NCBI RefSeq assembly: GCF_009729545.1
Contig: NZ_WFIY01000004.1
Coordinates: 1,710,001 to 1,774,000, forward strand
Reading direction: 5' to 3'
Source of the DNA: Acidianus infernus
GTDB lineage: Archaea; Thermoproteota; Thermoprotei_A; Sulfolobales; Sulfolobaceae
Length of the DNA stretch: 64,000 nt
The position numbers and the translations under genes are program-made. Below are positions 1 to 9,019 of the stretch, in pieces (positions within the stretch are counted from its first letter, which is position 1; each line of letters opens with the position of its first letter). The notes beneath the pieces are model-generated. The model was not told the DNA's origin, searched no databases, and was given only the letters and a program-made list of their open reading frames with translations.

Positions 1-63
1 ATAACCTCAGAAGATTGGATAAACCTTATGTATTTAGAAAAGCTTAATTATGGGAAATTTTAA
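1..63 (+). CDS. C-terminal end of an unknown gene (partial, 5' end outside window)
   Basis: The frame is open from the first base and gives about 20 residues ending in ...YLEKLNYGKF before a TAA at 61-63. GMP synthase subunit A begins 8 bases later, so the two may share an operon. The fragment is too short to assign a family and could be chance. Confidence 0.35.
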   Translation: MTSEDWINLMYLEKLNYGKF

Positions 64-71
64 AATAGCAC

Positions 72-638
72 GTGAAAGTAGGACTAGTTTATTACGGTGG
101 TCAATACAATCACCTCATACTGAAGAATTTAAAATACTTAGGAGTAGAGGTAGAAGTGGTTAATATTAACGCTGATTTGGAATATACTAAGAAATTTGAT
201 TGTATGATATTTAGCGGTGGCCCTTATTCCGTGGAACAGGAGATTAATAAGATGGGTAATTCTCCTTTATTTGTTAAGGAACTTAGTGTACCAAAATTAG
301 GCATTTGCTTAGGACATCAACTTTTAGCTTATGTTTTAGGAGGCAAAGTTGGCAAGGCTAATAATCCAGAATTTGGACTTGCTAGGATAACTATTGACGA
401 TCACGACACAATTCTACAAGGTTTAAAGAAGGAATTCAATGCGTGGGAGAGCCATAATGACGAAGTCAAAGAAGTTCCTCCTGGCTTTTTTGCTATTGCA
501 CATAGTGAGAATACTAAAGTTGAGGCAATGGTTAATAAAGATTCGTCGATCTTTGGAGTTCAGTTCCACCCTGAAGTTAAGCATACAGAGGACGGAATAG
601 AGATATTTAAGAACTTCTTAACCGTATGTAAAAAGTAA
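72..638 (+). CDS. guaA: GMP synthase, glutamine amidotransferase subunit A
   Basis: This 188-residue protein is a stand-alone class I glutamine amidotransferase, the subunit that releases ammonia from glutamine for GMP synthesis by a separate ATP-pyrophosphatase subunit. Archaea often split GuaA this way. The nucleophile elbow GICLGHQ holds Cys79, and the QFHPEVKH segment supplies His166 and Glu168, completing the triad. The oxyanion region SGGP sits near residue 48. Length matches the archaeal subunit A family. The start is GTG at 72, directly in front of the conserved first strand. The next gene, nadC, starts on the base after the stop codon, so the two are translationally coupled. The partner subunit B is not in the window. 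Confidence 0.93.
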   Translation: MKVGLVYYGGQYNHLILKNLKYLGVEVEVVNINADLEYTKKFDCMIFSGGPYSVEQEINKMGNSPLFVKELSVPKLGICLGHQLLAYVLGGKVGKANNPEFGLARITIDDHDTILQGLKKEFNAWESHNDEVKEVPPGFFAIAHSENTKVEAMVNKDSSIFGVQFHPEVKHTEDGIEIFKNFLTVCKK

Positions 639-1478
639 ATGATAGAGCAAATCTTCATTTCAAAGCTAATGCAGTTCTTGGAGGAAGACTATTATCCTGA
701 AGATCTAACCAGCAGGATAGTTGAAGGATATAAAATAAGATCCTATGTAAGATCTAAGGATGAAGGAATTCTTGCAGGTAATAAGTTCATAATTCCTTTC
801 CTTAATTATTTAGGTTTCCACGTTAAATCATCAATGGTTGACGGTGTTGAAGTTAAAAAAGGAGATAATTTACTAGTGTTTGAAGGGGATGCTGACAAGT
901 CTTTATCTGTAGAAAGACTCGTACTTAACCTTTTAGGCAAGTTGTCAGGAATAGCCACTGCAACTTATACAATGGTTAAACTCGCTAGAGAAGTTAACCC
1001 GACTGTCAGGATTGCAGGCACTAGGAAAACTACTCCGGGTTTAAGAGTTTTTGAGAAGTATGCAATAGAGGTTGGTGGAGGAGACCCTCATAGGTTTAAT
1101 TTATCAGATGCTGTATTGATTAAAGACAATCACCTTGCAATTATAGGTAATATTGAGAAGGCAGTAAAAATGGCAAGACAAATAGCTAGTTTTACTAAAA
1201 AGATAGAAATTGAAGTATCAAGCTATGAAGATGCGATAAAGGCGTATAGAGCAGGAGTTGACGCAATATTGTTGGATAATATGAGCGTTAATGAGATTGA
1301 GGAAGTGGTTTCTGAGCTTAAAGGAAAAGTAATCCTAGAGGCTTCTGGCAGAATAACTCCGGAAAACGTTAAAAGTTATGCTAAAACTGGAGTTGATATA
1401 ATTTCGAGCGGTTATATTACTCATTCATCTAGATCTTTAGATTTTTCAATGGACGTTGAGGTAACTTCTCCACAATAA
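639..1478 (+). CDS. nadC: Nicotinate-nucleotide pyrophosphorylase (quinolinate phosphoribosyltransferase, decarboxylating)
   Basis: The enzyme converts quinolinate and PRPP to nicotinate mononucleotide, CO2 and pyrophosphate in de novo NAD synthesis. Diagnostic segments are all present: AGTRKTTPGLR near residues 126-136, GGGDPHRFNLSDAVLIKDNH near 146-165, DAILLDNM, LEASGRIT and a C-terminal ISSGYITHSSRSLDFSMD. These contain the Arg, Lys and His residues that bind quinolinate and phosphate. Length (279 aa) is normal. The ATG follows the guaA stop without a gap, which suggests one transcript. No nadA or nadB lies downstream, so they may be upstream of the window. Confidence 0.95.
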   Translation: MIEQIFISKLMQFLEEDYYPEDLTSRIVEGYKIRSYVRSKDEGILAGNKFIIPFLNYLGFHVKSSMVDGVEVKKGDNLLVFEGDADKSLSVERLVLNLLGKLSGIATATYTMVKLAREVNPTVRIAGTRKTTPGLRVFEKYAIEVGGGDPHRFNLSDAVLIKDNHLAIIGNIEKAVKMARQIASFTKKIEIEVSSYEDAIKAYRAGVDAILLDNMSVNEIEEVVSELKGKVILEASGRITPENVKSYAKTGVDIISSGYITHSSRSLDFSMDVEVTSPQ

Positions 1479-1903
1479 CGTTTTATAAAAATGCCAATAT
1501 CTACTAATAAGATTTCAATTTTAATTATCCTCTATAACATTCAATGTAGACTTTAAGAATTAGTATTACCTAGATAATGGATATAAAATATCCTTAACAA
1601 GACGAAATAAATGTTTTTACTATTTTATTGTTATTTGATTGAATTCGTAACACAGCTATAAATTCCATACATTTTCTATGAATGTTATATTACCAGTCAG
1701 AATTATTTTTTCAAAAAGATTTTTTGATCTACTAATTAAGGCAGAGAGGAAGTAGTTAAATTAAGGAGTATTTAAAAAGTTCTGAGATCTTATGAGTTTG
1801 GGGAAAATCTCCAGTGAAAGAGCAGAGAAGGAAGATTGAGTTGGATGCTCTGTTTAACAACTAGATTATAGAAACTCTCCATCGAGAACCTAGCCTGCTC
1901 CAG
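1479..1903. other. Intergenic region between two converging transcripts; possible small RNA
   Basis: No convincing protein gene is visible in these 425 bases. A TATA-like box (TTTAAAAAG, 1771-1779) lies about 25 bases in front of a more GC-rich stretch. There AGAGCA at 1819-1824 can pair with TGCTCT at 1846-1851. This could be a small RNA gene on the + strand, but the evidence is weak. Confidence 0.25.
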
Positions 1904-2497
1904 TTAGCGTCGCCTCTCATAAAGGCTTATAACCCTTTCTAGGAGTTCTGTTGGTGTAGGTTCTCTACCTTTTTCCTTTCTCAGTTCTTCCACGAGTTTG
2001 TTCATAAATTCCTTTACTTTTTTACCTGCAATACAAAATTCTGGAACTTTAAAGTCTGGAATACCATTACCATCATAACTCTTTAGCAATTCTTCCTGTT
2101 CGTCCTCTGTGGCAAAGGGGTAAGATAAGCACGCATAAGGTTTAAAAGAATTTATAGTGCAAATCCAGCCTTTCTGAAACTGGCAAGGTCTAGGTAGCAA
2201 ATAGAAACCGTCCTTCTTTTCTAAACGCAAGTCCTTTATCTTTCTCTTCATTTCCTTAAAGTCAAAATCGTAAACTGGAACCGGATAACCTGCTTTACAA
2301 CATTTTCCACCGCATGTCTCACACTCCTTTCCTAGATCTATTACGTTGTTCATAGCAAATTGGTAAATTATTGAATAAATCGCAAACTTAGCTATAGGTG
2401 CGTCGTACTGACTAAGAAAATTCACAACTTTTCTTAAACTCTCAATGTCAGCTCTTAAGGCTCTCTTTGTAAGAATATTTACTTCATCAGCGTTCAT
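1904..2497 (-). CDS. YkgJ-type cysteine-cluster protein (putative Zn/Fe-binding)
   Basis: This 197-residue protein belongs to the CxxC...CC family (UPF0153, putative zinc- or iron-chelating domain). The first cluster is Cys59, Cys62, Cys66 and Cys67 (CETCGGKCC). Further cysteines are Cys105 in PRPCQF, Cys113 in WICTI and Cys123 in YACLSYPF, the usual order for the family. An N-terminal helical part of about 50 residues precedes the domain and a charged tail follows. No substrate is known for the family. It is the last gene of a minus-strand run beginning with the 702-aa protein, 17 bases after the 183-aa gene, so they probably share a transcript. Confidence 0.75.
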   Translation of the reverse strand: MNADEVNILTKRALRADIESLRKVVNFLSQYDAPIAKFAIYSIIYQFAMNNVIDLGKECETCGGKCCKAGYPVPVYDFDFKEMKRKIKDLRLEKKDGFYLLPRPCQFQKGWICTINSFKPYACLSYPFATEDEQEELLKSYDGNGIPDFKVPEFCIAGKKVKEFMNKLVEELRKEKGREPTPTELLERVISLYERRR

Positions 2498-2514
2498 ACT
2501 TACTTATTTTTATA

Positions 2515-3066
2515 TTAAAATAAATTATTATCTTCAAAACCTTCTTTGAAAACTTCAAGAGGAGGATATAAAGGATAATCTGAAAAAACCTCCATACTGT
2601 TTTGTACGGTCTCAGGTAATCTATAGACCTTAAGAGAGTAAATTGCTTCTCCCTTCTCTTCGCCTATAGAATCGCTCCTCTTAAGAATATCAATTATTTC
2701 CTTACCTTGTTCTGGAGAAACTTCAATTTTTAATTTATCCATCATATATTCTATCGTATATGCCAGTTGTGAATATAAATATTCATAAGCCTCTGCCTTT
2801 ACTGCAGGAATAATAACTTGTTTTTCTTTATCGTCTTTTAAATAGAGAAGTAAGTAATTATCGTGAAGTTTCTTCACGTACTTAAATGGTAAATAGAATG
2901 GTATATTCCTTACTCTACTTATAACTCCCTTATTTTTCTTATATAATCCTATGTATCTATAGAATCCCTCCTTATAATGGAGGAAGATAAATGATATATC
3001 ATCTTTAGAAAAGTACGTTACATATTCTGCTTCAGGAATTTCATTCTCTGCAAGTATTAGTATCAT
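2515..3066 (-). CDS. Conserved-looking hypothetical protein, 183 aa
   Basis: I do not recognise this protein. It is soluble, with no signal peptide or membrane segment, and seems to alternate beta strands in the first 90 residues with a charged helical middle part and an acidic tail ending in EDNNLF. It lies between a 37-codon reading frame and the YkgJ-type gene on the same strand, with gaps of 49 and 17 bases, which suggests cotranscription. Codon use looks like that of neighbouring genes. Its function is unknown. Confidence 0.6.
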   Translation of the reverse strand: MILILAENEIPEAEYVTYFSKDDISFIFLHYKEGFYRYIGLYKKNKGVISRVRNIPFYLPFKYVKKLHDNYLLLYLKDDKEKQVIIPAVKAEAYEYLYSQLAYTIEYMMDKLKIEVSPEQGKEIIDILKRSDSIGEEKGEAIYSLKVYRLPETVQNSMEVFSDYPLYPPLEVFKEGFEDNNLF

Positions 3067-3115
3067 AAAAATTAGTATGGATAAAACTTAATATCTTTTC
3101 AGTAAAAAGATCTCC

Positions 3116-3229
3116 CTAATCCATTAAAATTTCCTTATATAGAATTGGTTGTTTTTCAGCGGTGAATCTATTAAACAATTTTGAAGCTAACTTTACTTGT
3201 ACCTCTTCCTTTTCTAACTGCGTTTGCAT
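3116..3229 (-). CDS. Possible small protein, 37 aa
   Basis: An ATG at 3229 opens a 37-codon frame (begins MQTQLEKEEVQVKL, ends KEILMD) closed by TAG at 3116-3118. It fills most of the gap between the 702-aa gene and the 183-aa gene on the same strand and is predicted to be a charged amphipathic helix. Position and composition support a real small gene, but I recognise no family and short frames can arise by chance. Confidence 0.4.
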   Translation of the reverse strand: MQTQLEKEEVQVKLASKLFNRFTAEKQPILYKEILMD

Positions 3230-3265
3230 AATTATATTGTAGAGTTAACATTAAAAAAGATTTTG

Positions 3266-5374
3266 TTAAAGTACCTCAAAATCCCTGCTTATGTGCCTTT
3301 CCCATAAGTATTGGCTTACGAAGAAAACCTTTGAAACGTCAAAATCAAAGAATATTGCATCAGTATTAATAACTTGAACTATTGGTTTAGGTTCTATGGA
3401 TAAGATAATGGGCTTTTCAACTCTTATCCTGAAGGTTGTATGCTCTGGATGGTCTATTATTACTTCAGAATTTTCACCTTTTGGAGTTAATAGTAATTTT
3501 AAATTATATGTTACGACTGAAAAGAGTTTTTCAACTGCAGAGTCTATTAAAAAAGCAAATTTACTATTCATAGTATTTATTCTAACCCTGACGAAACTTG
3601 AATTCAATACTGGAATATAAACTCTGCTATAAGGCGAAAATGAATTAATTAGATAAGCCTCAACGTTAGATAACCTCAGTACATGATTCGAACCCATTAA
3701 ATTAGTTATTTCGTCACTTTCTACTTTCTTTCTTTTTCTATCGTCTTTTATTCTTGATGTTAAGAAGAGCAAGGAAGCTAGAAGATTATAATATACCTGC
3801 GTCATACTATTTGAGGATTCTAAAACTCTCTTAATTTCCTCATATAATTCATCGCTTTCAGAATAATACTTTATTATAGTTTCCAAATTTGTAGAATGTA
3901 AAGAGGATAATGAAGAAATCTCTTGTAAAATTAAATCAACTCTCTCCTTTATTTTTCCAGCATAACCTTTAAAGCTATCGTGAAATTCATCCTTAACTTC
4001 TGCTCCAGCGTAAAGCTTTATTAAAAGCGGAACTAGCATATGAGGAATATTTCCGCTCATTATACCGTTATTTACCTCAAAATTATACTTCTTTGAGAGT
4101 CTTTCAATTACGGAATACTTTAATGTAAAAGAAGGTTTTCTAGGATTCTCTGAAAATCTACCAGAAGAGGCCGACAAGTAAAGTATTTTACCTAATCCAT
4201 TAATAAATTTTCTAAACTCTCTCCTTAAGATTTTATCGTTAGCAGGAATTATTTTGAAATTAAAATCTCCTGAAAATGCCTTTCCTTCGTTTAATTCCAT
4301 TTCCTTAATTCCGTTAACCGGAGTAATTGTAGAAGAATAGAATTTGTTCAGTATTCTTTCCAGGATCCTTTTCCTATTGAAGTTAGGAGTTAAATCACTT
4401 ATTTCTTCATCTCCTTTCTCTTCTCCAATGTACTTAGGCAAAGAAGAGACCCAAGAATTATTCCTTAAAAATTTAGGTAAAATCACATTCTGCTTTTTGG
4501 GCATCGGATAGATTACGTTGGCGAAAGCACCTTCTTTCTCACTCTTATTAAGTCCATTTAAGCCTATAATTAGGATGGGCACGTTATAAAAATTTATTGG
4601 AAAAGAAATGGACGTAAAGTAGTCGTAACCCTTAGTCTCTACTATCTTAGGGGTATTTAAGGAGAAGAAAGCGTAAAGCTTTCCTTCCTCTAACTTTAAT
4701 GAAGAAATTTCTTTGGGCACATTAAGTGAATTAATCCTATTTTTGATCTTTCTACACGTAAAAATCACTTTATTCCTTTCGCACTCATACATCTCAACTT
4801 CTCCTGCAACATTAGCAAAGGAAGTTATTTCGACCTTACTGAAATCGTTAAAAATTGGTGGTAAAGGATAAGAAAGGAGTTTCCTTTTACCTATCTTATC
4901 CCAAGAAAGGGTGAAATTAATCTTTCTACATAAAGTAAATCTCAAATTTTGTAAATCTTCCGAGTTTACAATAGCTTTCCTAACTATCTCAGAGAGTTTA
5001 GATAATTCCACTTCTCTAGATGCTGAATATATATCTATAGAGAAATTAAAGCTTCTACCTTCTTGAGCAATTAGCTCTTCCACCCAAGGTATTATAAATT
5101 CGACTTCTCTCCTTTTATATAGTTTACCTAGGATAAAATCTGAGGAAGATATAGAAATTACCTTCTTATCCTTTTGACTAAAAACTATTGCAAGATGAAT
5201 TACGTTCGAAGTTACGTCTCTAACTAGTAGTATATATTTTCCTTCATCCTTTAAAGGATTAAACAGTTCCAAGTTAACTTCTACTGATAAAGGTTCGTTA
5301 TGTCCTCTAAGTGAAGTAGGCAATGTTAAATTTATTATGTTACCATCTCCAGTAACATTAGAAATCTTGTACAT
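3266..5374 (-). CDS. Large hypothetical protein, 702 aa
   Basis: I cannot place this long protein in a known family. It has no signal peptide and no clear membrane segment, so it is probably cytoplasmic. The first 330 residues look rich in beta strands. A helical region follows at roughly residues 440-560 (segments such as KIKERVDLILQEISSL and YNLLASLLFLTSRIKD). The last 130 residues are again strand-rich. No Walker, nuclease or zinc motif was seen. It is divergent from the 384-aa unknown gene at 5450, with 75 bases between the two starts, so the pair may be co-regulated. It heads the minus-strand run of small unknown genes down to 1904. Confidence 0.7.
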   Translation of the reverse strand: MYKISNVTGDGNIINLTLPTSLRGHNEPLSVEVNLELFNPLKDEGKYILLVRDVTSNVIHLAIVFSQKDKKVISISSSDFILGKLYKRREVEFIIPWVEELIAQEGRSFNFSIDIYSASREVELSKLSEIVRKAIVNSEDLQNLRFTLCRKINFTLSWDKIGKRKLLSYPLPPIFNDFSKVEITSFANVAGEVEMYECERNKVIFTCRKIKNRINSLNVPKEISSLKLEEGKLYAFFSLNTPKIVETKGYDYFTSISFPINFYNVPILIIGLNGLNKSEKEGAFANVIYPMPKKQNVILPKFLRNNSWVSSLPKYIGEEKGDEEISDLTPNFNRKRILERILNKFYSSTITPVNGIKEMELNEGKAFSGDFNFKIIPANDKILRREFRKFINGLGKILYLSASSGRFSENPRKPSFTLKYSVIERLSKKYNFEVNNGIMSGNIPHMLVPLLIKLYAGAEVKDEFHDSFKGYAGKIKERVDLILQEISSLSSLHSTNLETIIKYYSESDELYEEIKRVLESSNSMTQVYYNLLASLLFLTSRIKDDRKRKKVESDEITNLMGSNHVLRLSNVEAYLINSFSPYSRVYIPVLNSSFVRVRINTMNSKFAFLIDSAVEKLFSVVTYNLKLLLTPKGENSEVIIDHPEHTTFRIRVEKPIILSIEPKPIVQVINTDAIFFDFDVSKVFFVSQYLWERHISRDFEVL

Positions 5375-5449
5375 TAAATAAATCTAGTAGATGGGTATAA
5401 ATAACCTTGTTGAAGATTGTTTATTTTTTCTCTGTTCAATGTTATCTAG

Positions 5450-6604
5450 ATGGTCACTTACTTAATAGAAAAGGAAATAGGAAGTAAAGATGAAGCTAAA
5501 GTAAGGATAATAAGGAGAACTGACGAGAGACTTAGTTATACCTTTGACTCATCTAGAATTTCTAGGCTTTATATTCCTTACTCAATGAAAGAAAGAATGG
5601 ACGAGATTATAGAGGCCGTGGATAAAAGCCCTTTTACTAAACTGAGCAGAATAAGTAGTGAAGAGCTGGACAAGGTCCTTCTCATCTTAAGAAGGTATCC
5701 TAACTTATTTAATTCAATAGACTTCTTTTCCGCAGATGATATAGTATTATCTGAATTTGATGAAGAAGGAAGAATTAATGGAAGAAAGAGAAAGTTTAAG
5801 GTAAAGGACAAAATTTATGAAATAATGGGAAATAAAAGCATAATAGTTAAGGAAAAATATTATGAAATTGCTAAGAAAATTAATGCGTTAAAAGTAGAAA
5901 TCATGTTTAATAGCTATGATAGAGGATTTAAGATTTCCGAGCTCGGAAATTTATTAATGGTTAAAAGTAGAAAAGGATATAAGGAATATTTCTTTGACAA
6001 CTTTTCAGTAATCATAGAAAGAATGCTAAAAAAAGAGGATATAGAAACTATAAAGAAATACAAAGGAAAAATTTTCCATTTTACTAAAGATTACGGTACA
6101 ACATTAATAGACGGAATCGTATTAAAGAAATTCTATATAGACGGAAAAGAAAGTGATATAGAAGAGCTAAGGAAAATAGCGGGAGAATTTTCAGCAGAAA
6201 TTTCAAAGCATTCCTTTAGCTGGTTTAAAGGCCATGAAATAACTACTTCGCAAGTCCAAATTCCTCATACCCAGTTTGATTATTCCGTAGACGATTTAAA
6301 TCTTTTAAAAGATGTATCAAATCTAGGCAAAGGATATTTCGTATATGGCAACCTTAACATTTATAGTTATGATTACGGATTTACTATAAAATTAAAAGAT
6401 GGAAAACCTACTTTTTTCAAACTAAATGAAAACGTGAAAAATATAGATGCAAAAAATTTTGATATTATAGCCTCTGAAATCCTGCCATCAGGAAGAGGTA
6501 AAGTATTAATTTATACAACGCTTGGATTTAAAAAAGAGAACAAACTTAATCCTATAAAATTTATATCAAAGGATGGAATAAGGATGAAGAAAATTTCGCG
6601 TTAG
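5450..6604 (+). CDS. Hypothetical protein, 384 aa, divergent from the 702-aa gene
   Basis: This is a soluble, lysine-rich protein without recognisable motifs. The N-terminal third (residues 1-100) carries short helices such as SMKERMDEIIEAV and SSEELDKVLLILRRY. The rest is a mix of strands and helices with several aromatic beta stretches, for example GYFVYGNLNIYSYDYGF. No signal peptide or transmembrane segment was found. It shares its promoter region with the 702-aa gene and converges with the zinc-ribbon gene, overlapping it by 4 bases. The divergent arrangement hints at a shared process, but the sequence gives no function. Confidence 0.7.
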   Translation: MVTYLIEKEIGSKDEAKVRIIRRTDERLSYTFDSSRISRLYIPYSMKERMDEIIEAVDKSPFTKLSRISSEELDKVLLILRRYPNLFNSIDFFSADDIVLSEFDEEGRINGRKRKFKVKDKIYEIMGNKSIIVKEKYYEIAKKINALKVEIMFNSYDRGFKISELGNLLMVKSRKGYKEYFFDNFSVIIERMLKKEDIETIKKYKGKIFHFTKDYGTTLIDGIVLKKFYIDGKESDIEELRKIAGEFSAEISKHSFSWFKGHEITTSQVQIPHTQFDYSVDDLNLLKDVSNLGKGYFVYGNLNIYSYDYGFTIKLKDGKPTFFKLNENVKNIDAKNFDIIASEILPSGRGKVLIYTTLGFKKENKLNPIKFISKDGIRMKKISR

Positions 6605-7131
6605 AGAGGATTTCCACAATTCATACAGAACCTAGCGTTTAGAGGATTTCTATATCCGCATGCCTTACAAATTTTCTCTTGCATTGGAAGCATTACTGGT
6701 TGTTGTATAATTGGCTGAAACATAGGTTGATTAAATGTAGGCTGAAAGGTAGATTGATTAACTAGCCTTTCTATCTCCTTCATTATATCATGTTCTATCT
6801 TTACGTTATAAATTTCCTCAACACCTTCTACTGCAGCTAAGGGCATAAAAACCATTGCTGCTACAACGTCTTCTGTAATTTCTCCTGCCTTTAACCAATT
6901 AGACATTCCTACGTCAACTTGTAAAAATCCTTGACCCCCATAAAGCCTTACAGTAAAAGCCCTATCTGCACCAAAAATTGTCCTTAATACTCCTTCCTTT
7001 TTAGCTTGAACAACTACGTAATTGCCTGTTTGTAAAATTTGAGTCTTATATCCTTTTCCTGCTAGCCAAGCTTCTAACTGCATTCCTAACTGGTAAGGGT
7101 TTACATATACTCCTTGAAAGGTCTTATTCAT
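6601..7131 (-). CDS. Protein with C-terminal zinc ribbon, 176 aa
   Basis: The N-terminal 110 residues form an unassigned alpha/beta domain (MNKTFQGVYVNPYQLGMQLE...). A Pro/Gln-rich linker follows (FQPTFNQPMFQPIIQQP), and then a zinc ribbon of the form CKACGYRN...ARFCMNCG, with two CxxC pairs at the extreme C-terminus. Zinc-ribbon tails like this are common on archaeal membrane-associated and regulatory proteins. No signal peptide is present. It ends within the last 4 bases of the convergent 384-aa gene. Its partner and function are unknown. Confidence 0.7.
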   Translation of the reverse strand: MNKTFQGVYVNPYQLGMQLEAWLAGKGYKTQILQTGNYVVVQAKKEGVLRTIFGADRAFTVRLYGGQGFLQVDVGMSNWLKAGEITEDVVAAMVFMPLAAVEGVEEIYNVKIEHDIMKEIERLVNQSTFQPTFNQPMFQPIIQQPVMLPMQEKICKACGYRNPLNARFCMNCGNPL

Positions 7132-7223
7132 AAATCGAGAACTTAAAATAAGATTAAAAACTTTTTCATAAAGTATTTAGAATAAGCTTAAAAAGTTAGA
7201 TTCCGAACAAATCATGTTTTATT

Positions 7224-8435
7224 ATGCCAGATGACTTTGGTTTCAAATATTTACTTATTTCTAGAATATTTAGAAGTATAGGATTAATTTTCGTTACCAT
7301 ATCTTCTCCTCTGTACTTAAAGGCTTTAGGATATTCTCCACTCCTCATAGGTTTAGTTTTTTCAGCAGTTGTAGGATTTACCGCAATTCTTTCGCTTTCC
7401 CTAGGGTTTTTAGGAGATAGGAAAGGTTATAAGAAATCTCTAATGATAGCTGAAGGAATATCTACTCTAGGAGTTCTCTTATTAGTAATAACTCCTACAT
7501 CGTCTTTCACGTTACTTGCCTTGTCGTTAATGTTAGCTGGAATAACTGGAAGCGCTACTGGAATGAGGGGGCTTTTCTCTCCAGGTTTAACCGCATTGGT
7601 TGCAACTAACTGGAAAGAGGATTTCGAAAGGGTAAGAAAGATAGGCCTTCTGTCTTCTGTAGCATCTTTATCGTCAATAGGAGGAAGTTTAATGTTAACT
7701 TTCATGGATTATTTACCTTTTGGTAAAATAGGAAATTACAAATTTCTATTCTTTATATCTTTTATATCTCTAATTTTATCATTTACTTTTCTTTTATTTG
7801 TTAAGGAAAATAGGGAAAAGAGAAGAATAAAGAAAGAAAAAATAATGAAAAAGAGTAGTCTAAAATACGTTTCTAAAGTCATATTATCGAATTCTATTGG
7901 AGCAGTAGGTATAGGAATGAGCATTCCTTTACTTTCTCTATGGTTTTCATTATTCTATCATGCTACAGATTCTGAAATAGGAGAGATTTTTACATTGAAT
8001 TATGTATTTATGTCTCTAGGTTCATTTTTAGCTACCAGGATAAAGGGAAACATCCTTAGGCTTGCGTCACTTACCAGAATAATGAATGGAGTATTCTTAA
8101 TTGTTATGGCGTTATCACCTTACCTATTTCTTGCAGGACTAATGTACATCCTTAGAGGATTAAATGCAGGCTTTGGTGCACCTAATAGGACTGCAGTGAA
8201 TATAAAAGGAATTTCTCCAGAAGATTACGGAACAGCCTCAAGTCTTCAAGGACTAGCTACAAGGTTTTCACAAATGAGTTCAAGTATTGGAGGATATTTA
8301 ATGGAAATAAATCTTCCATTACCTTTGGAAATAGGAGGACTACTTCAAGCAATAAGCGGAATAATATACTTAAAATTATTCAGAAAAGATGTGGAAGAAA
8401 GGTCAATTGACGCTGAAACAAAAACTGTTCAATAA
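7224..8435 (+). CDS. Major facilitator superfamily transporter
   Basis: This 403-residue protein has about 12 hydrophobic segments in the MFS layout. A loop between segments 2 and 3 reads GFLGDRKGYKKS, close to the conserved MFS loop motif, and a charged cytoplasmic linker (KENREKRRIKKEKIMKKSS) sits near residues 195-213 between the two six-helix halves. The substrate cannot be read from sequence; multidrug or sugar efflux is possible. It is a single gene, with an IS-like fragment behind its 3' end. Confidence 0.85.
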   Translation: MPDDFGFKYLLISRIFRSIGLIFVTISSPLYLKALGYSPLLIGLVFSAVVGFTAILSLSLGFLGDRKGYKKSLMIAEGISTLGVLLLVITPTSSFTLLALSLMLAGITGSATGMRGLFSPGLTALVATNWKEDFERVRKIGLLSSVASLSSIGGSLMLTFMDYLPFGKIGNYKFLFFISFISLILSFTFLLFVKENREKRRIKKEKIMKKSSLKYVSKVILSNSIGAVGIGMSIPLLSLWFSLFYHATDSEIGEIFTLNYVFMSLGSFLATRIKGNILRLASLTRIMNGVFLIVMALSPYLFLAGLMYILRGLNAGFGAPNRTAVNIKGISPEDYGTASSLQGLATRFSQMSSSIGGYLMEINLPLPLEIGGLLQAISGIIYLKLFRKDVEERSIDAETKTVQ

Positions 8436-8516
8436 TTCTCACATTTTATCTATAATTTCATAATTTTCCTTATTAAATATAAAATATCTATAAAAGCTGT
8501 TATTTCATCTGGATAG

Positions 8517-8578
8517 ATAATGGGGAGTTAAGGGGCTATCCATCCCCTTTCCGCCACCTTAATCCCTGCTTTTTGTAA
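8517..8578 (-). mobile_element. Left-end remnant of an IS200/IS605-like non-autonomous element (copy E)
   Basis: Read on the minus strand, a TTAC (8575-8578) is followed by a purine-rich stretch, the GGCGGAAAG motif and GGATAGCCCC, as in the other copies. The distal side (8517-8533) carries an inverted copy of the GGGGAGTTAAGGGG-type motif, so the fragment is nearly palindromic. The right end and central part are missing. Confidence 0.55.
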
Positions 8579-8602
8579 TTCGTCATGATAAAAGGGGAAA
8601 TG

Positions 8603-9019
8603 TTATTTCTTTATCTCTTTCAAAAGTTTCTGTTTTATCTCCCTCGCACTACCGGAAACTGCTTTGCTTTTTCCCTCATACACATAAAATACAGTAAACT
8701 TGTCTGCATCGTATTCCTCAACTTTCTGAATTTTTATTCCTTTGAATTTCCTCTCTAAACTTACCTTTAGTTTCTTCTCTTTTCTTATAGACCTTGCCAC
8801 AAAGTTGACTTTTTTAAGAAGTAATTCTAATTTCCACTTTTCCCAATTTTTAACAGTTGACAAGAATTCAAATTTTTTAGCTAGAGAGTCTATGAACTTG
8901 ACTAAGTCGTCTAATGACGAGAATTTTTCCTTTCCAGTCATAAATTTCTTAAGAAAGAAGGCTATGTTAATAACCCTTTCCTTTTCATCTTTAAGAATGC
9001 TTCTACTGTTAACAGTCAT
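8603..9019 (-). CDS. Hypothetical protein, 138 aa
   Basis: This is a small, very basic soluble protein, lysine-rich throughout. The N-terminal 80 residues look helical (FSSLDDLVKFIDSLAKKFEF and WEKWKLELLLKKVNFVARSI). The last 55 residues look like a small beta-alpha unit (KIQKVEEYDADKFTVFYVYEG). The charge suggests nucleic-acid binding, but that is inference only. It is transcribed away from the ABC transporter gene at 9111 and has no obvious operon partner. Confidence 0.55.
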   Translation of the reverse strand: MTVNSRSILKDEKERVINIAFFLKKFMTGKEKFSSLDDLVKFIDSLAKKFEFLSTVKNWEKWKLELLLKKVNFVARSIRKEKKLKVSLERKFKGIKIQKVEEYDADKFTVFYVYEGKSKAVSGSAREIKQKLLKEIKK

